From the NCBI GenBank assembly GCA_022747635.1, contig JAKTNV010000004.1, forward strand, positions 21,241,469 through 21,305,468: 64,000 nucleotides of DNA, read 5' to 3'. The translations under genes were made by a program, and so were the position numbers. Under the pieces are notes generated by a model. It searched no databases, was not told where the DNA came from, and was given only the letters and a program-made list of their open reading frames with translations. Position 1 is the first letter of the stretch, and each line of letters opens with the position of its first letter. This DNA comes from Hetaerina americana (taxonomy: Eukaryota > Arthropoda > Insecta > Odonata > Calopterygidae). Positions 22,291 through 34,764 of this stretch are shown piece by piece.

Positions 22291-24349
22291 ATATTTTGCG
22301 ACAGCTATTATGTAGACTATAACTTTTATTAAAAATCTATTGATTAATGTGACAATTCTCGCGTTAATTTCGGTTATAACTTCTAAAAACTAAGTAACTA
22401 CCTTCGAATCCTATTATTTTACTACCTAAATTCATATTTATCCTGCCAAGTGTCTAGCTTCCCGTAGTCATAAATCGATACAGTTCCTAAAAGACACGAT
22501 TCTTCTGGAGTATTTTACTTCATTACTGAAATCAAATTTTTGATTGAACACATTTCATATGGAGTGATCAAATCAATTTCTTATCAGAGGAACAGAAAGG
22601 ATGAAGAAGAATGCACACCCTCAGTTGTACTGAAATGGACAGCACAGCCCAGTAAGTACGAGAACTATGTCGAAGGCAGCCCGAATTTCCTAAGGGAGAG
22701 GATAATCATGAACTTAACTATACCCTAAAGCATCCTGAAGGAAATTCTGAGATCCCAAAACAAAGAACCTTCAACTAAGGGAAAGATAGCAAAACTCTAC
22801 TAAACCAATAACTGCTGAAAATTAATATTAAAGAATGATGATATCTCTCAATTAATGAGCATATTTTGGACTAATCCTGGAGAATAGGCTAATTATTGAT
22901 GAATACTGTTTTTGTAAATTATTAATATACTCCAAATGATATGATGGCCCATATGATATGAATGAACCAAATGATATGAATGACCCATAAAATACTCTCA
23001 GGAAATGTGACATGAAAAGGAATAATTTCATTCTCTTCTCGTATTAGGGAGCAAGAGGGCCCGTCAATGATGTAGTCATATCCGTCAACTCACGCGTATG
23101 AGTGTTATAACGGTTTTCATTGCTGCAACCAAAATATTATGGCATTGCATGAAAATTTTAAAAATGTCTGTATGCTTCAATTGTTTAGACAATTTCTAAA
23201 AAGAGTGAAAGCCTTGGGTCTGCAGGTAGAAGGTGGCGTTTTAAGTCTCCGCCACAACTTCCTCACGGCCGTAGGGGTGTCGAAGGTATTTGGCAGGGCG
23301 CGCGAACCATCGCTGGCAAACGCCAACCGCACCACATTCCTCTCTCCCTTCCACACAGCCACTCCCTCGACTCATCTGGTAATCTAGCCAGTCTGAGCAA
23401 ATCATGTGGGTCCAAAGACCCATTCAACTAGATCTGAATGGGAGCCTATATGATGAATCGAAGCCAAAGGACCACAACTGTAAATAATAAAAAGAAACAA
23501 TGCCGCCAGGTTAAGGTCCTTAAAATATATATTTACGTCAACTCATCGGTGCTCGTAGCAGATTCCCGCGGGAGAAAGTTGGATATACAATTAACTTTCC
23601 GAATTTTTCAAATATTCCTGTTAGTTTTCAAACCAAATTGAACAATATTTTTAATTCATAGTCCATTTGGAAGAACGCTACTCCTCAGGAGGTCATAAAT
23701 GGGGTAATGCACACTTTAATTAATTTGAACTTAAAAATATCCCCTTAAGATCTCAGTAGTAACTCAACATATCCGGTATTTTCTTGAAACTTGCTAAAAA
23801 AATTGATATAATAGGTAACTTAATATTCATAATAAAGCAGATTTTTTCCAGTTTTGGTATAAAATTCCCATGATACAGAAGAACGGAGTTTAAATAATCA
23901 CAAAAAAATAAATGATCTACAAAATTCTACCTTTCCAGATCATTTCATTTCTTGAATTTCCTTTACGTTAAATGCAAGACCTTTTGAACACCTGCATGTG
24001 CTGCACAGAATTTGCCAGGCTAATGGCTATCACGAAAGGCTTCTCTTTGCAATCAAAAGCAAGCACTCGATTAGGAATACTTACAGTGGCATGAGCAGAT
24101 ATTCGAATAGATTCCAGATATTCTCTTTTTTTATCAATCAAATTCTTTAAAAGTACTTTAAACATTTTCCCAGGAATACCTCTTCAGTAGCTTTCCGGAA
24201 AAAAAATTATATGTTTTTCAATCAATTGATCACTAAAATCGAAAAGCCTAAAGACTCGCTTATTATGTCCCAGGACTAATTTTCGTCAATTGTCTTGGCG
24301 CAACGTGTATTTAGACGGGGAAAAATAATCTTCGTTCAACAATATGAGT
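22291..24349. other. AT-rich DNA, nothing recognised
   Basis: No supported gene or repeat. A patch at 23220-23400 is less AT-rich and has overlapping frames on both strands, without a domain. Confidence 0.45.
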
Positions 24350-24680
24350 CCTCTCCTAAAAAAAAATTGCAAGAGAAACATGGCCAAAGCTGAGAGAAAG
24401 AATAGAGAAAACGGCGAGGAGAGGGAAGGAAAGGGAAGAGTCAAAAGGAAAAAATTGGGCAACGAAAACTGAAAGGGGGGAAAGCAAACATTGGGGTGGA
24501 CTGAGGGAGGGAAAGGAAAGCGAAAAGAGGCAGGCGACAGTTTGCGTTAGACTACCTTTTAGCAAACCCAGGAAAATAGCAAGATAAAATAAAAAGAAAG
24601 TCATGAGTTCACGTGGGAAAACAAAACGACGGGACATTGAAAACAGGCAGGTCCAGAAATAAGCAGACGCACGAGAGTAA
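24350..24680. repeat. Purine-rich, strand-asymmetric tract
   Basis: The plus strand is overwhelmingly A and G for about 330 bp (for example GAGAGGGAAGGAAAGGGAAG near 24419). The minus strand therefore yields a low-complexity 111-residue frame rich in Phe, Leu and Ser (24691-24356). That frame is not considered a gene. Confidence 0.6.
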
Positions 24681-25299
24681 ACCCATACCACGACTATGGA
24701 GCAAAGCTAAATAATATAAAGCTATAACAGTACAGGGTGACAATGTGGGACGAGAAAAGGTCGACATGTCCGCCTAAATAATATGCGACAAGCTTAAAGA
24801 GGGAAAAAGTAGGCTTCGAATTAGTATATTAATATAACAAACAATTTAGTAGCAATGAGTGAATTTCGGCTTACTAAGGTCATATTAATTTAATATTGAT
24901 ATTATTTGGACGTATCTATTTGGCATTGACTAGCAGAAAAATGTATTAAGCGTGTGCTTTCAGTGCCCATTTAAAATAGATGCTGCGAATGGAGCACCGA
25001 TTTTGACCAAAACTGAATACGAAAATAACGAGTATTTATGATAAAATTGCAATCAATTTAAAGTTTAGAACACATAAAATCATTCCGCAACACTAATTTC
25101 ATATTTAAACTGGTTTGGAATTATTTTACGACATGCTGTCAGGTACTTGATGCAGGCCGGATGCGTTTATTTCATCCATAACATCTAAGTACGATGTAAT
25201 AATGTAGGTGACGCCTACTGAAACAAATTCATATTTAGTGCTTATAGTATCAAATATACTCGTATCAGCAGGCATTAGAGAGGATTATGGGTGAGGACA
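24681..25299. other. AT-rich DNA, nothing recognised
   Basis: No supported feature. Confidence 0.4.
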
Positions 25300-26095
25300 G
25301 ACACCTAGGTACTGAAAAGGAAAACTGGGAACATATGAAAGGAGGGACATCGAGAGTCGCAAGGAATGGGGTGAGAGTGCATGCAAATATAACAAAGGTC
25401 ATATGGGTTTCTAGACAGAACAAAGGTAAGCTAAATGTTAAAATAGCAGAGCAAAAGTTAGAGCAGGTGGAAGAGTTTACCTATCTCGGAGGTGTTCTGG
25501 ACCAAAATGGTCAAAGTAGCAGGGACATCAGAAGAATAATTCCGCTAGGAAAAGAAGCTTTAGCAAGGAGGAGAGATTTGATGACAGGGCCATTGAATAA
25601 GGATTTTAATAAAAGTCTGTTCAAAACTTTGATATGGAGCGTAGTTTTGTACGGCGTGGATACAAGGTCATTGAAGCAAGATGATAGGCATAGATTGGAG
25701 GCTTTTGAAATGTGGGAGTGGAGAAGGATTGAAAAGGTGAACTGGACGGAAAGGAAAACAAACGAGGAAATGTTAGGCATGGTGGAGGAGAGAGGTGTGT
25801 TTGCAGAAATCCAAAGGAGGCAGAAAAGGTGGATGGTGGCAGGGCATTTTGATTGGCGAAGAGATGTTGAAGACTGTGATAGAGGGGAGAATATTGGGCA
25901 AGCGAGGAGGGGGCAGTAGCAGGATAGGGATGCTGGACGGAAGGATGTATGCTGGATTGAAGCGGGGCCTACAGTAACGCAGGATGTTGGGTGGTGTTTT
26001 GTTAGGAGTGGCAAGAAAATTGTCACTCTAGCTTTTGGTAGCCTGGGCCTATTAAAAACCTACCTTAACCGGTAGATTACCGATAGTACAAATAC
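25300..26095 (+). mobile_element. LINE fragment: best preserved reverse-transcriptase C-terminal region
   Basis: A 210-residue frame (25287-25919) holds the region after the RT catalytic box. It contains EEFTYLGGVLDQNGQ (residues about 64-78), LIWSVVLYGVDTRSL, HRLEAFEMWEWRRI and NWTERKTNEEMLGM, then IQRRQKRWM. A single frame change near 25855 moves the reading to LKTVIEGRILGKRGGG in the adjacent frame (25795-25977), the arginine-rich tail usual in these proteins. The first 25 or so residues upstream of the match are probably not element-derived. The 3' untranslated end carries CCTACCTTAACCGGTAGATT, a block also seen at 38.2, 44.7 and 52.7 kb. It is 5'-truncated and dead. Confidence 0.88.
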
Positions 26096-27379
26096 TTTTA
26101 AATATATAATTATATTTATCCGTGTTTTAGTCAAACGCATGCTTTTTTATTTTTTATCAAACATTTGGTCCAAGTAATTGCCTTCAAACATTTAAAGCAC
26201 ATATACTTACTTCAGTGTATGTTAAAAATGAGGTAGAGATATAATCTTTAACAAAATACATTCGGAAATATTTCCTACGCCCGGATTATCATGATTTGAA
26301 TGAATTAAAAATGTTTTTATCATTGACGTTTTGAATCATTAATCTTTGAATTCATCTGTTTTTGTTGAGAACTCTCTAATTAACAACTACTGGAATCATA
26401 ATTTTTTCCTTTGAGCTACATTAAACCGGATTCAAAATAATTGAATACATTATAACTTAAATGCCCACAAAACTGGATACAATGAGTCAAGTCCTAACCT
26501 TATTAAGGAAAGAGACAAATTTGATAATAATTCTACGCGGATTGGTATACGAGTCAATTTCTCCGCTGACGTTGAAGTTCAATAAAATGAAATTATTCAA
26601 TTCCTTTACGTGGAAAATGTTATTTCAAGTCTATTCATTTTAAAATTTTAGACACATGAAAATTCTAAATATAGAATAGGAACATTAAAAAAATATTATA
26701 AATAACCATATCAGACACAAACTATGACCTCTGACTAATGTTGTTTTGATTAGTTCCCGGAAAGCGGAACACAAAAAATACAATCAATTTTTTACAAATG
26801 CAATAACTTTTCTGCTACAAGAAATTCCAAACTTAAACAGCAAACGGCAAAAATCAACGTAGCTACGACTTGTTAAAAATTTTCGTAATTCAGGCGTAAA
26901 GCAAAATGTTCAACACTGATTCTTAAACTCGCGTTTACTTCACAACAATTCCCATCAAAACATTACTTAATTGTAGAAATTGGGAACAAATAAAAAGCAT
27001 TTCATATTTTCGCAAAATGAAACATTTTTCAGATTTGAGAACCTGACTTATGACGTTGTATTTTGTAATAAATAGTCAATATGTTTTTACCTGGTTCAAT
27101 TTACAGGAATACACGCGAAAAAGCCGAAAGATTATTTTCCAACCCCGTCTCAAGACTGCGATAATTACATTGCTTCTTACTCGCAATGCGTAATTGAGAG
27201 TGATAGTATCTTTGACATTCGCACTAGCAAGTGGTTATCTAAAGAATCTCAGTCATCAAAACTTGTCTACCCAAATATGACTAAGTACGTAATAACAGTA
27301 ATCAGAAAAAATATTATCGCATGCATATATTTCCCGACCCCATTACCACCCTGGGTCGCATGCAGTAGAACACGCAATA
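26096..27379. other. AT-rich DNA, nothing recognised
   Basis: No supported feature on either strand. Confidence 0.45.
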
Positions 27380-28140
27380 AATTCGATAGAAGCTGACGGG
27401 AGGAACGGAGCAAGTAAACAAGGAGGGGACACACAAGACGGCGAGAGGGTATGCAGAGAGACGGGGGGAGCTGATAGGATCGAGGCGAAATGCGTACCCG
27501 AGAAACAAAGGGTGAATCCAAGGCCGAGGAGAGATATCAATGAAGGGGGGTCTGCAGGAGGGAGGCGTCTGGATCGGAAAGGAGGACTCGTGATGTCCCC
27601 GCAAGACTAGTACACGGATGCCTTTCGCTCTCCGCTCACCTCCTCACCGACCCCCGAAACAACACACCTTCTCCTTCGTTCCCTCGAAATAAATTCCAGT
27701 TCCGAATGCCAAGGACGGGAGGCATCCGAAGCAAGGTACGCTTCCCATTCCTTCTCACCCCACACACCCACCCCCGTTCGCTCCACCACCCTCGGAAACC
27801 ATCGCTCTCTCCAGCCTCCTCTTCCCTCCTCCTCATCTCTCTCCCTCTCTCTCTCCTCTTCTCCTTCTCTTTGCCCCTCTCTTTTTTTGGTCCCATTCTC
27901 CGGGACTCCGCGGCGTCTCCTCCACCCACCACTCTCCCCCTTTATATAAATAGTCCCACCTCTCTTCCGAAAGGAGGGATGGGAGGAAAAAATAAAGAAG
28001 AGGAGGAGAAACTTCTCCGGGGATGTGTAAAGACGGAAACCGGGAACGTTCTGGTGGGGGGGGGGGTTGAAGGGGAGATGGAGACGCGACTTTGAAATAA
28101 AAAGAATGGACGAGAGACCGCTCAACTTTTTTCCACCCAA
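27380..28140. promoter_or_regulatory. GC-rich island with TATA box
   Basis: The island is C/T-rich on plus in the middle (27740-27900) and G/A-rich at both ends, with a run of eleven G at 28056-28066. Low-complexity frames of 84-177 residues overlap on both strands and are not credible proteins. The strong TATA box at 27942 is the best functional hint. An AAGGTAATG sequence near 28162 could be a weak splice donor on plus. Confidence 0.4.
27942..27953. promoter_or_regulatory. TATA-box-like element
   Basis: TTATATAAATAG sits in otherwise GC-rich sequence and matches TATAWAAR on both strands, so the direction is undecided. No clear initiator was found about 30 bases away in either direction. 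Confidence 0.4.
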
Positions 28141-28770
28141 GAATGAATGACAAGAGTAGGAAGGTAATGAAGGTGTGGATCCTTTCAGCGTCCTTCCTTT
28201 TATTTTTCGAGGCTGGCGATAATCAAAAGAACCAACGCCGCCGATGCACCGTGAGGGGAAGACCTACGCGTGAAAAAAAATACTGAACCTACCCCGCAAA
28301 GTGACATGTTTTCCTTAACGTCAGAGACAACAAAGATGGAAGGATGGAGACGAAAATTAACAAAAAAAAGTGGGACATATTTGATCAGTGAGTTTGTACA
28401 GAGTGTTTAGCCGCCCTAGCACAACGTCCTTCGCCTTGAACGCTAAGTACGTCGAGGTGTCTGAAACCTAAGATGTGTTTTATTCTCCTTCCTCGGGAGA
28501 AGAAGCGCTCAAGTAGTGAGCGAAAATTTATAGAAAATAATGAAGATAGAATCATTACCACTTAAATCTTCTACAACAATACATGGATTATATTTTAGTT
28601 TAAAGCTTTCCATCGGATTGTGCAGCTAAAATTAAACTCAACGAGAACAAGGAATGAAAAGTATTTCAGGATTGGGTAGAACATTTTTAAAACGCCAATG
28701 GAATGGCTGGTTTTCATTTAAGAAGTAAACGAAAACTAAAATAAATATTCACTCCATAAACACACCATCG
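28141..28770. other. No feature recognised
   Basis: Mixed to AT-rich sequence without a supported feature. Confidence 0.4.
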
Positions 28771-29170
28771 TTACTGCATGTCATTCTTGCAGGAGGTTTT
28801 GGACATTTCCTGAAAACTATTGCACGGCCTAATGAACCCGGAATAATCACAAACATTTTTTTCTCTCGCAGGATTACTTTCATCAGGTCTTACCGAGTAG
28901 TAGTATTTTCCATTTGATCCCATCACCTCCATCCTTATTTCCATATTTTCCAGCATGTCATTCTCTGGTGTCATCGGGGGAAACCATCGACCCACTACAT
29001 CTGTCTGTCTCCTTTTAGAATCTTCCCCTCTAATATCCTGTCTTCTCACACTATTTTCTAACACTTCTTCATTTCACTTTCAAATCGCCACAATTTTCAT
29101 CGAATTACTTTAAAACCACGCTTTAAAATACTCCAACCAACGCACTTCCTCTTCCCTTCAACTAGTTCCA
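28771..29170 (-). mobile_element. Decayed LINE C-terminal fragment
   Basis: On minus, sequence around 29090-29040 reads a broken version of KVNW..NEEVLEN, and the frame 29064-28771 starts MLENSVRRQDIRGEDSKRRQ. This aligns by eye with the NEEML...IQRRQKRWM region at 25.3 kb and continues through MLENMEIRMEV, where other copies have LKTVIEGR. The last 40 residues of the frame do not resemble LINE sequence. Confidence 0.5.
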
Positions 29171-29759
29171 CGTCATTGCTTTGAATGATTTCTCAAACTC
29201 GGAATAATGTTCCAGTTACCATTCCTTCCTCGCTTGGAAAAATCTCCTTTCATTAGCACGATTCTCCTTCCAATGCTCCCATATATTAGTAGATTGCAGT
29301 AAAAATACCAATTAAACCATATAAGGACCGCCCGTACCAACCCACCTTTAAATCTAAATAAGACCAAATTAAAATAAAGATACACATACTTTGTGCTTAA
29401 TGGCCACCTAAATGATTTACTAATATCACTATTTTACACTTCGTCACCTGGTACCTTCTTCGTAGCCAATGAGGGTAACAAAAAATTATTCATGATTGAG
29501 ATATAAATGCATTGAAAGCTTTTCAAATTAATATTTTTCAACCTTGAACCCCACTATTCTTTGCTAAAATGCAACAAGAAAAGTGGATATGAAAAAATTT
29601 AATAGACGATAATTATTGGCATTTGGCGATAGAAAATTACAGAGAGTGAACGTAACAACATACACACATGCACACTCAAATCATACGAAAAATGTTTATA
29701 AAATCTCGCATTCTTTGCTAAAACAATGAAGAAGAGATATTTATTTAGGGGTATCACCA
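29171..29759. other. AT-rich DNA, nothing recognised
   Basis: No supported feature. Confidence 0.4.
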
Positions 29760-30620
29760 CCATTTAGAGGTATACACCAACTTTGCAAGTGAAGTCCTTT
29801 CACAACCGCATGCAAATGAGACACGCCGTACACGTGATAGTGCTTTCCATGCACTCTCCCAGCAAAATCGCGATGCCATTCCCTCCTCCCGTGCCTGGAG
29901 TGACGGGCTGGGGTGGAAGGGAAGCGAGATGGTTCGTCCTACTCCCGCCGCGCCGACGGAAAGAATAATTAAAGGGGAACCGATTGATGAACCCGGGTGA
30001 GAGAGTGGTGACACATTAAAAGGGAGAAAGGGGGGGTGATGATGATGGCAAGCAGCTTGGAAAACGCGATACCCAAGCCAGAACACAGCGGGGAGGCTTT
30101 GAAAGGAGCTTCCTGCGCCGGCGTTTTCTTTTCGGGTCAAAGGAAGGAACGAAATGGAGACGGGAGGGCTGGATAGAGGGGAGAATGGCCGGTAGAGTAG
30201 GGTGGGTCTTCTGGAATCGCCATTCGAAGCCCACCCTTTTATCACCTTCCCGACGAACGGCGTCACTTTGAATCCATTCACGGTCGCACGAACGGTCTCC
30301 AAATCTCCCAGCGGCGAGTAACTGATAGGCGAGCATGTGCCTAATCCTAGAAGAGCCAGCCGGTGGCAGAGACGATAGTTCCTTCGACCCTTCATGCGTG
30401 GCAATTCTTAGAAGAGATTATATCCCTTTGCGCATGGAGGATTGGTGGGAAGATAATTCCCTGGCCGACGAGTAATGCTTCGCAGGTTGAGGGGACTGAT
30501 CCAATCAAAATGAAATCCGGACGAATTTTGCACTCGTAAGACATCCTTCGTGAAGGGATTTGTGGAGGATGGGGCGAAACGAAAGCCGAGGCGAAACTAA
30601 TCCTGGGTTTACCAATCATG
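29760..30620. promoter_or_regulatory. GC-rich island
   Basis: A compositional island with CpG-rich segments. A 216-residue minus-strand frame (30404-29754) crosses it but has no domain and overlaps a 106-residue frame in another phase, so no gene is called. The position and size resemble the other islands in this window. Confidence 0.3.
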
Positions 30621-31243
30621 ATGATGACGAGGACGTTTCCATACCATCTACCATAAACTCTCGGTATTTTTGTGTATATTTAAATTAGTCTTCCGCACAA
30701 CTTACATATACTTAAATAGAACGGGCCTGTCCAGCGGAGGATCTAAATCCTGGGCAACAGACGATTTGGGTGATAACTCACCCTACTTCAATTTTCATTT
30801 AATTGACCATGAGCACGCTGAAATGATGATACTAAAAAATATAAGACTTGGAAAAAAATTAGAGGTAAGTTAAAAAATAAAATCTTGATAATACGTACCA
30901 CAGAGAGGAATATAGGTGCATCGATACTTGACGAAATAAGAATGAATAATGTGGAATTATTTCTACCAGTACAGTCACCTTGATATCAGCTGTTCTTTTC
31001 GGGTCATTTGGCTTCATTTATTTGGATTCAAAACAAAAACAATGTCAATACTCCTCTATTTAGAATTCTAACCCTGTGGTGTCAAAAGGTAAAATTAAAA
31101 TAACAACTGCAGCGGCAGTTCATGACTTATTACAATTGCTTCAGAAAAGAATCACATATGCTGGAAATGATAACAATCAGCATCTCGTGTCACGGGTACA
31201 CAATTAGTTCGTTCGGAGATTCATTTTAACTAAAAAAATATGC
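30621..31243. other. AT-rich DNA, nothing recognised
   Basis: No supported feature. Confidence 0.4.
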
Positions 31244-31425
31244 AGTACCCTGCTAGGGTGTGTGGCAAGTGGTGAATACCCAAGAATATTTACACCCCAA
31301 CCGCGGTCGGACAGTGTTATTATGATTCCTTATCGTTCGTGGAAAAAATGGCATCTTAAAACTATCTGTTCTACATTATCTCTAAATCTCCGGGGAACTT
31401 TCCGCGGAGTCAATTCGATGAGCTC
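31244..31425 (+). repeat. Repeat R1, plus copy
   Basis: It begins AGTACCCTGCTAGGGTGTGTGG and continues through ACCGCGGTCGGACAGTG and TTCGTGGAAAAAATGGCATC, the same order as the fuller copy at 34765. Eight bases of the consensus start (AGCCACCG) are missing. I recall a similar CTGCAAGCCACC...GGTGTGTGG repeat as abundant in orthopteroid insects. That is memory, not a search. Confidence 0.8.
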
Positions 31426-31594
31426 TGCATGTTACTCGGGTTACTCGGCTTTATGGATTTTATATACACCAGTTTCCCCAGCATTCCAGTTGGGGTGTTT
31501 AAATCGAAGATATATGGCTGAATATATTTCTCGAGACACTAAGGAGTCAACGTCGTAAAGTTTCCATCCACTCACGAGCGCAAATGAGAAGCAT

Positions 31595-31710
31595 CGGATA
31601 GGGATGGTACGGAGACTACTGGCTTTCCACTCCGATGGTGTGTTGGCTTCCACCCAGAGGGTCCGGGTTCTAATCCCGAAATTGGCAAGCTTTTTCAGAA
31701 GTGAAGAAAA
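31595..31710 (+). mobile_element. SINE family A, 5' head fragment
   Basis: CCGATGGTGTGTTGGCTTCC then CCCAGAGGGTCCGGG and a B-box-like GGTTCTAATCCCG match the head of the copy at 35.1 kb (which has GGTTCGAATCCCG). Downstream sequence does not match the family body, so only the promoter region is retained. Confidence 0.75.
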
Positions 31711-32044
31711 ACCTGAAGTAACTTCTGCTATATTAGAGCTAACACTATCAATAGTTTTTCGCATCAATAATCCAGAAAGTTGTTAATCTAGCCCAAGATA
31801 CTATCATCTGTGCCATAGTCCTCGGGTTCAAGTAGTACACTATGAGATACTTAGTCGAAAGCTGTTTTAAAGTCGAGAAAAACCTCATCCAATTATTTTC
31901 TCCCCAACCATAAATATCATGAATTAAAAAAGCAGGATCTACACTTCCGGAAAACGTACTGGTTGTTCGCAAATAACTCTTGACTATGGAGGTGTCTCGT
32001 TACCGAATAGGCAATTATATATGCTCCATGACCTTGCATGATAT

Positions 32045-32785
32045 GGATGTGAGGGTTATACACGGCCTGTCTCAAAAAGTAAATAAAACGATTTCTGCTG
32101 GCAAAGTGGAAGCCTGGAGTGGGACAATTCGTGGCGGGAAAAATGGTTCAAAACGACCCGGGTCAGTTGTCTGCGGGCCGCTACAATCTACGGATCGCTG
32201 CTAGACTGAACCCCTGTTCGAGAGTCGCGACACAAATTCAATATGCCATTTTCCATGGAGCAATTATATGCGATACAATTATGTGCTAAACTCGGGAAAT
32301 CGGGTTCAGAGGCCATTACCATGGTTAAGGATACTTATAGAGAAGGATAAATGTGCCAAGTGATGGTTTTTTGCTTGCACAGGATGTTCTGGGAGGGTAA
32401 CGAGGAGGTTGACGATGAGGCATGCCCTGAACATCCATCAACAACACAGTGTGATAAAAATGTGTAAAAAGTGAGAAATGCTCAATTCTGATAGGCCTTC
32501 AAGTGTCGGGATGTTAGAAGAGTGTTTTATTCAAAAAGCCACAGTGCACTGCATTATTACAGATGATTTAACCATGAGAAAGGTGTGCCTAGATGTTCCC
32601 CTAGGTGCTGTCGGAAGACCACTTGTGTGACAATCTCGCCTTGGACTTTTTGGACCACTGTGAAAGTGACCCGAAGTTTTTAGAATAGGTAGTTACTGGT
32701 GAGGAGACATGGGCCATTGAGTACGACCCAAGTACAACCCCTTTGAGTACAATTTTGGACGACTGGATTATGTCTAGGAGACCAT
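32045..32785 (+). mobile_element. Mariner-like transposase remnant, plus strand
   Basis: A Tc1/mariner-superfamily DNA transposon, inactivated. From about 32251 the plus strand reads EQLYAIQLCAKLGKSGSEA, the N-terminal helix-turn-helix region of mariner transposases. Later, across stops and frameshifts, come MRKVCLDV and FLDHCESDPKFLE, then VVTGEETWAIEYDP. In the family this last motif is TGDESW with the first catalytic Asp, here replaced by Glu. The left end has a terminal-repeat-like GCCTGTCTCAAAAAGTA near 32066. The element stops abruptly near 32785, where an inverted mariner fragment begins. Confidence 0.82.
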
Positions 32786-33005
32786 GACGAGGTGCCTGAA
32801 AGAAATTCCCGTCGACGCAAAAATTTGGATACTAACTCACATGGTCGAGAAGCTCTTGGCATATCCACGTGAGAGTTTCCTTTGGTTCGTCCGAGAGCAC
32901 TCGCATCAACTTCGCACAGACCTTTCTCATGCCCATGGTTTCGGTCACAAGTCGAGTAGGTGTTACATTAGCCGTCTTCAGTAACTGGGAACCTTGTGAT
33001 CTATT
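32786..33005 (-). mobile_element. Mariner-like transposase fragment, minus strand
   Basis: Read on minus from 33000, the sequence gives MGMRKVCAKL and then WICQELLDHVS, a hallmark stretch of mariner transposases. After a stop comes SKFLRRREFLSGTSSW, which aligns with the TGDESW region. It covers the same part of the protein as 32575-32730 on plus and faces it tail to tail across about 32785. Either one element suffered an internal inversion with duplication, or two truncated copies lie together. Confidence 0.72.
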
Positions 33006-33639
33006 AGGAACTTCTTCACGGATGTCAGTTTTCCCAAAAACGACAAGGGATCAAAATAGAAGAAATAAGAAAAGTATTTTTCTTTTTCATTCTAAATAGT
33101 CTCGTATGTCAGTTCATTGAAGACCATAATTGCTAGAAACATACACGGGAAGACTTGCAAAGGATAAAAAAGGATGATTAACGATAAACCAGTAATGGAT
33201 GATATCAGAGAATTCAATGAAAAAATTATTTTAGTTTCATCACAAATTTCGAAATTAAATTCTGCATCTGGCCGGTTTAAGTGACATACCCTTGAGTTCA
33301 CGGATTAAAACTAAAATAGGAAAATGAATGAGACGAATACTCGAAAAAGTAAAATAAATATTGAAGTAATGCGAACACATAACCAGAAAATATCTACTAT
33401 TGCGAGAAATGGCAATCGAAAATTGAGTATTATAATTACTATATCATAATTATTACTATAAGCTTAAGTATTTAATCGAGTGTACACATTCCATTTCTGT
33501 GTTCCCGGGATTGCTCCTTTTCCAAAAATTCTTTAGGATAACAACACGGTATTTGTGATCGGTATGTAGTGTGTGGGCACAATAAATAAAACAATAACCG
33601 ACGAAAATCTCAATTGAATCTTGCCGAGCACGCCGCGTT
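33006..33639. other. AT-rich DNA, nothing recognised
   Basis: No supported feature. No right-hand terminal repeat for the mariner pair was found. Confidence 0.4.
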
Positions 33640-34120
33640 TCTATTTTCGTCACGTCACCATCACACGAGCACCACGGCCGTTTTCGTCGTGAAGATTATC
33701 GAATGAGTGAGCGAACGGGAAGTGGAGGAACGAGCGGGAAGGAAAGGTCCCAGTAATTTTGGGCAGGAAGTGATAACTGGCCCGAAGAAGTCACACACCG
33801 CAACGTTCACAAGGTTCTAATTCACTCTTTGAAAGCTTCGGTCGTTATAGCTCCAGACAGCGATGACGGCTGTGGCGCTGGTATGAGACAGATGAACCCG
33901 TCTCCCTTCCTCGGGAGGTCATAAAGAAACACCATTTCTTTCGCTTTGCATGAGCGCATTCATTCTCCCCATTGTGGTCCTATGCATGATCTTCCCACTT
34001 CCCAACCCTCCATCTGCAATGCCATTTGGTGTTTGGATCTAGTCAATGGAGGCACGTGACCTCTGCAGCGTCGTGATTCGAACGGAGAAGAAAGAGGCGA
34101 CGAACTAACTGGCTAACTGA
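33640..34120. promoter_or_regulatory. Moderately GC-rich, CpG-containing island
   Basis: Composition rises above background, with CGTCACGTCACC near 33648 (half-CRE-like). No open frame of note, no TATA, no strong donor. Function unknown. Confidence 0.25.
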
Positions 34121-34564
34121 TTGCGGTTCTAGACAAGGGGTACACTTAACCACCGCAAGATCGTTCGAGCAAAGTCTTGAAAGAGACACAAACAACGCAA
34201 GTATGAAAACGATTTAATATCCGCTCGCTTACTTAGTCTTGAATGGGGTGTTGGGATTATCTTTCATCAGTCCCCTCATTCTTTTGCCTCTCGCCCAACG
34301 TCCGCGGGAGACGTTGATGGCATCTCTCGTCCGGTGACCTGCAAGATCTTCAACAGGATCCCGCGTGAATGATATCCGTAGGAAATTCAAATCATCTAGT
34401 TTATTCATATTTACTCCAGGCGATATCACCTGTTTTTCATTGAACGAATCAATAAGAGCAGTCAAAATTTCATGAGGAGGAAAATTTTCAAATAATGATT
34501 AAAATTAAAATTCCGAACTACATCAGTTTATGCCCGAGGCATAGAATATATGTAGATACATATT
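34121..34564. other. No feature recognised
   Basis: No supported feature. The 78-residue minus frame at 34465-34229 has no recognisable domain. Confidence 0.35.
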
Positions 34565-34613
34565 TTAGTACTCTGCTAGCCATAGCTACGGTGTGGGGCA
34601 GGGGGTGAAATAC
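34565..34613 (+). repeat. Repeat R1, short 5' fragment
   Basis: TTTAGTACTCTGCTAGCCA and GGTGTGGGGCAGGGGGTGAA match only the first 50 bases of R1. The rest of the element is absent. Confidence 0.75.
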
Positions 34614-34764
34614 ATTATAAATAACAAATAATCCATCATCAATATAAAATAAAAACAGGTTTCCAAGCCACTTCCGCTTTTTACTTATTTCTCCAAAATA
34701 TTCTCGCCTCGCTTTGAATCCATTGGCTTGCCTTACTATGAACTTTGTCAATATTTATTAATAG

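Noticed and set aside
25511..26026. 171-residue minus-strand open frame
   Set aside because: It is the antisense shadow of the LINE reverse-transcriptase fragment on the plus strand.
27607..28140. 177-residue minus-strand open frame
   Set aside because: It encodes long Glu/Arg/Gly runs created by the CT-rich/GA-rich tract. Similar frames exist on the other strand.
29754..30404. 216-residue minus-strand open frame
   Set aside because: It sits in a GC-rich island and overlaps a 106-residue frame in another phase. There is no domain, and the composition reflects the DNA, not protein selection.
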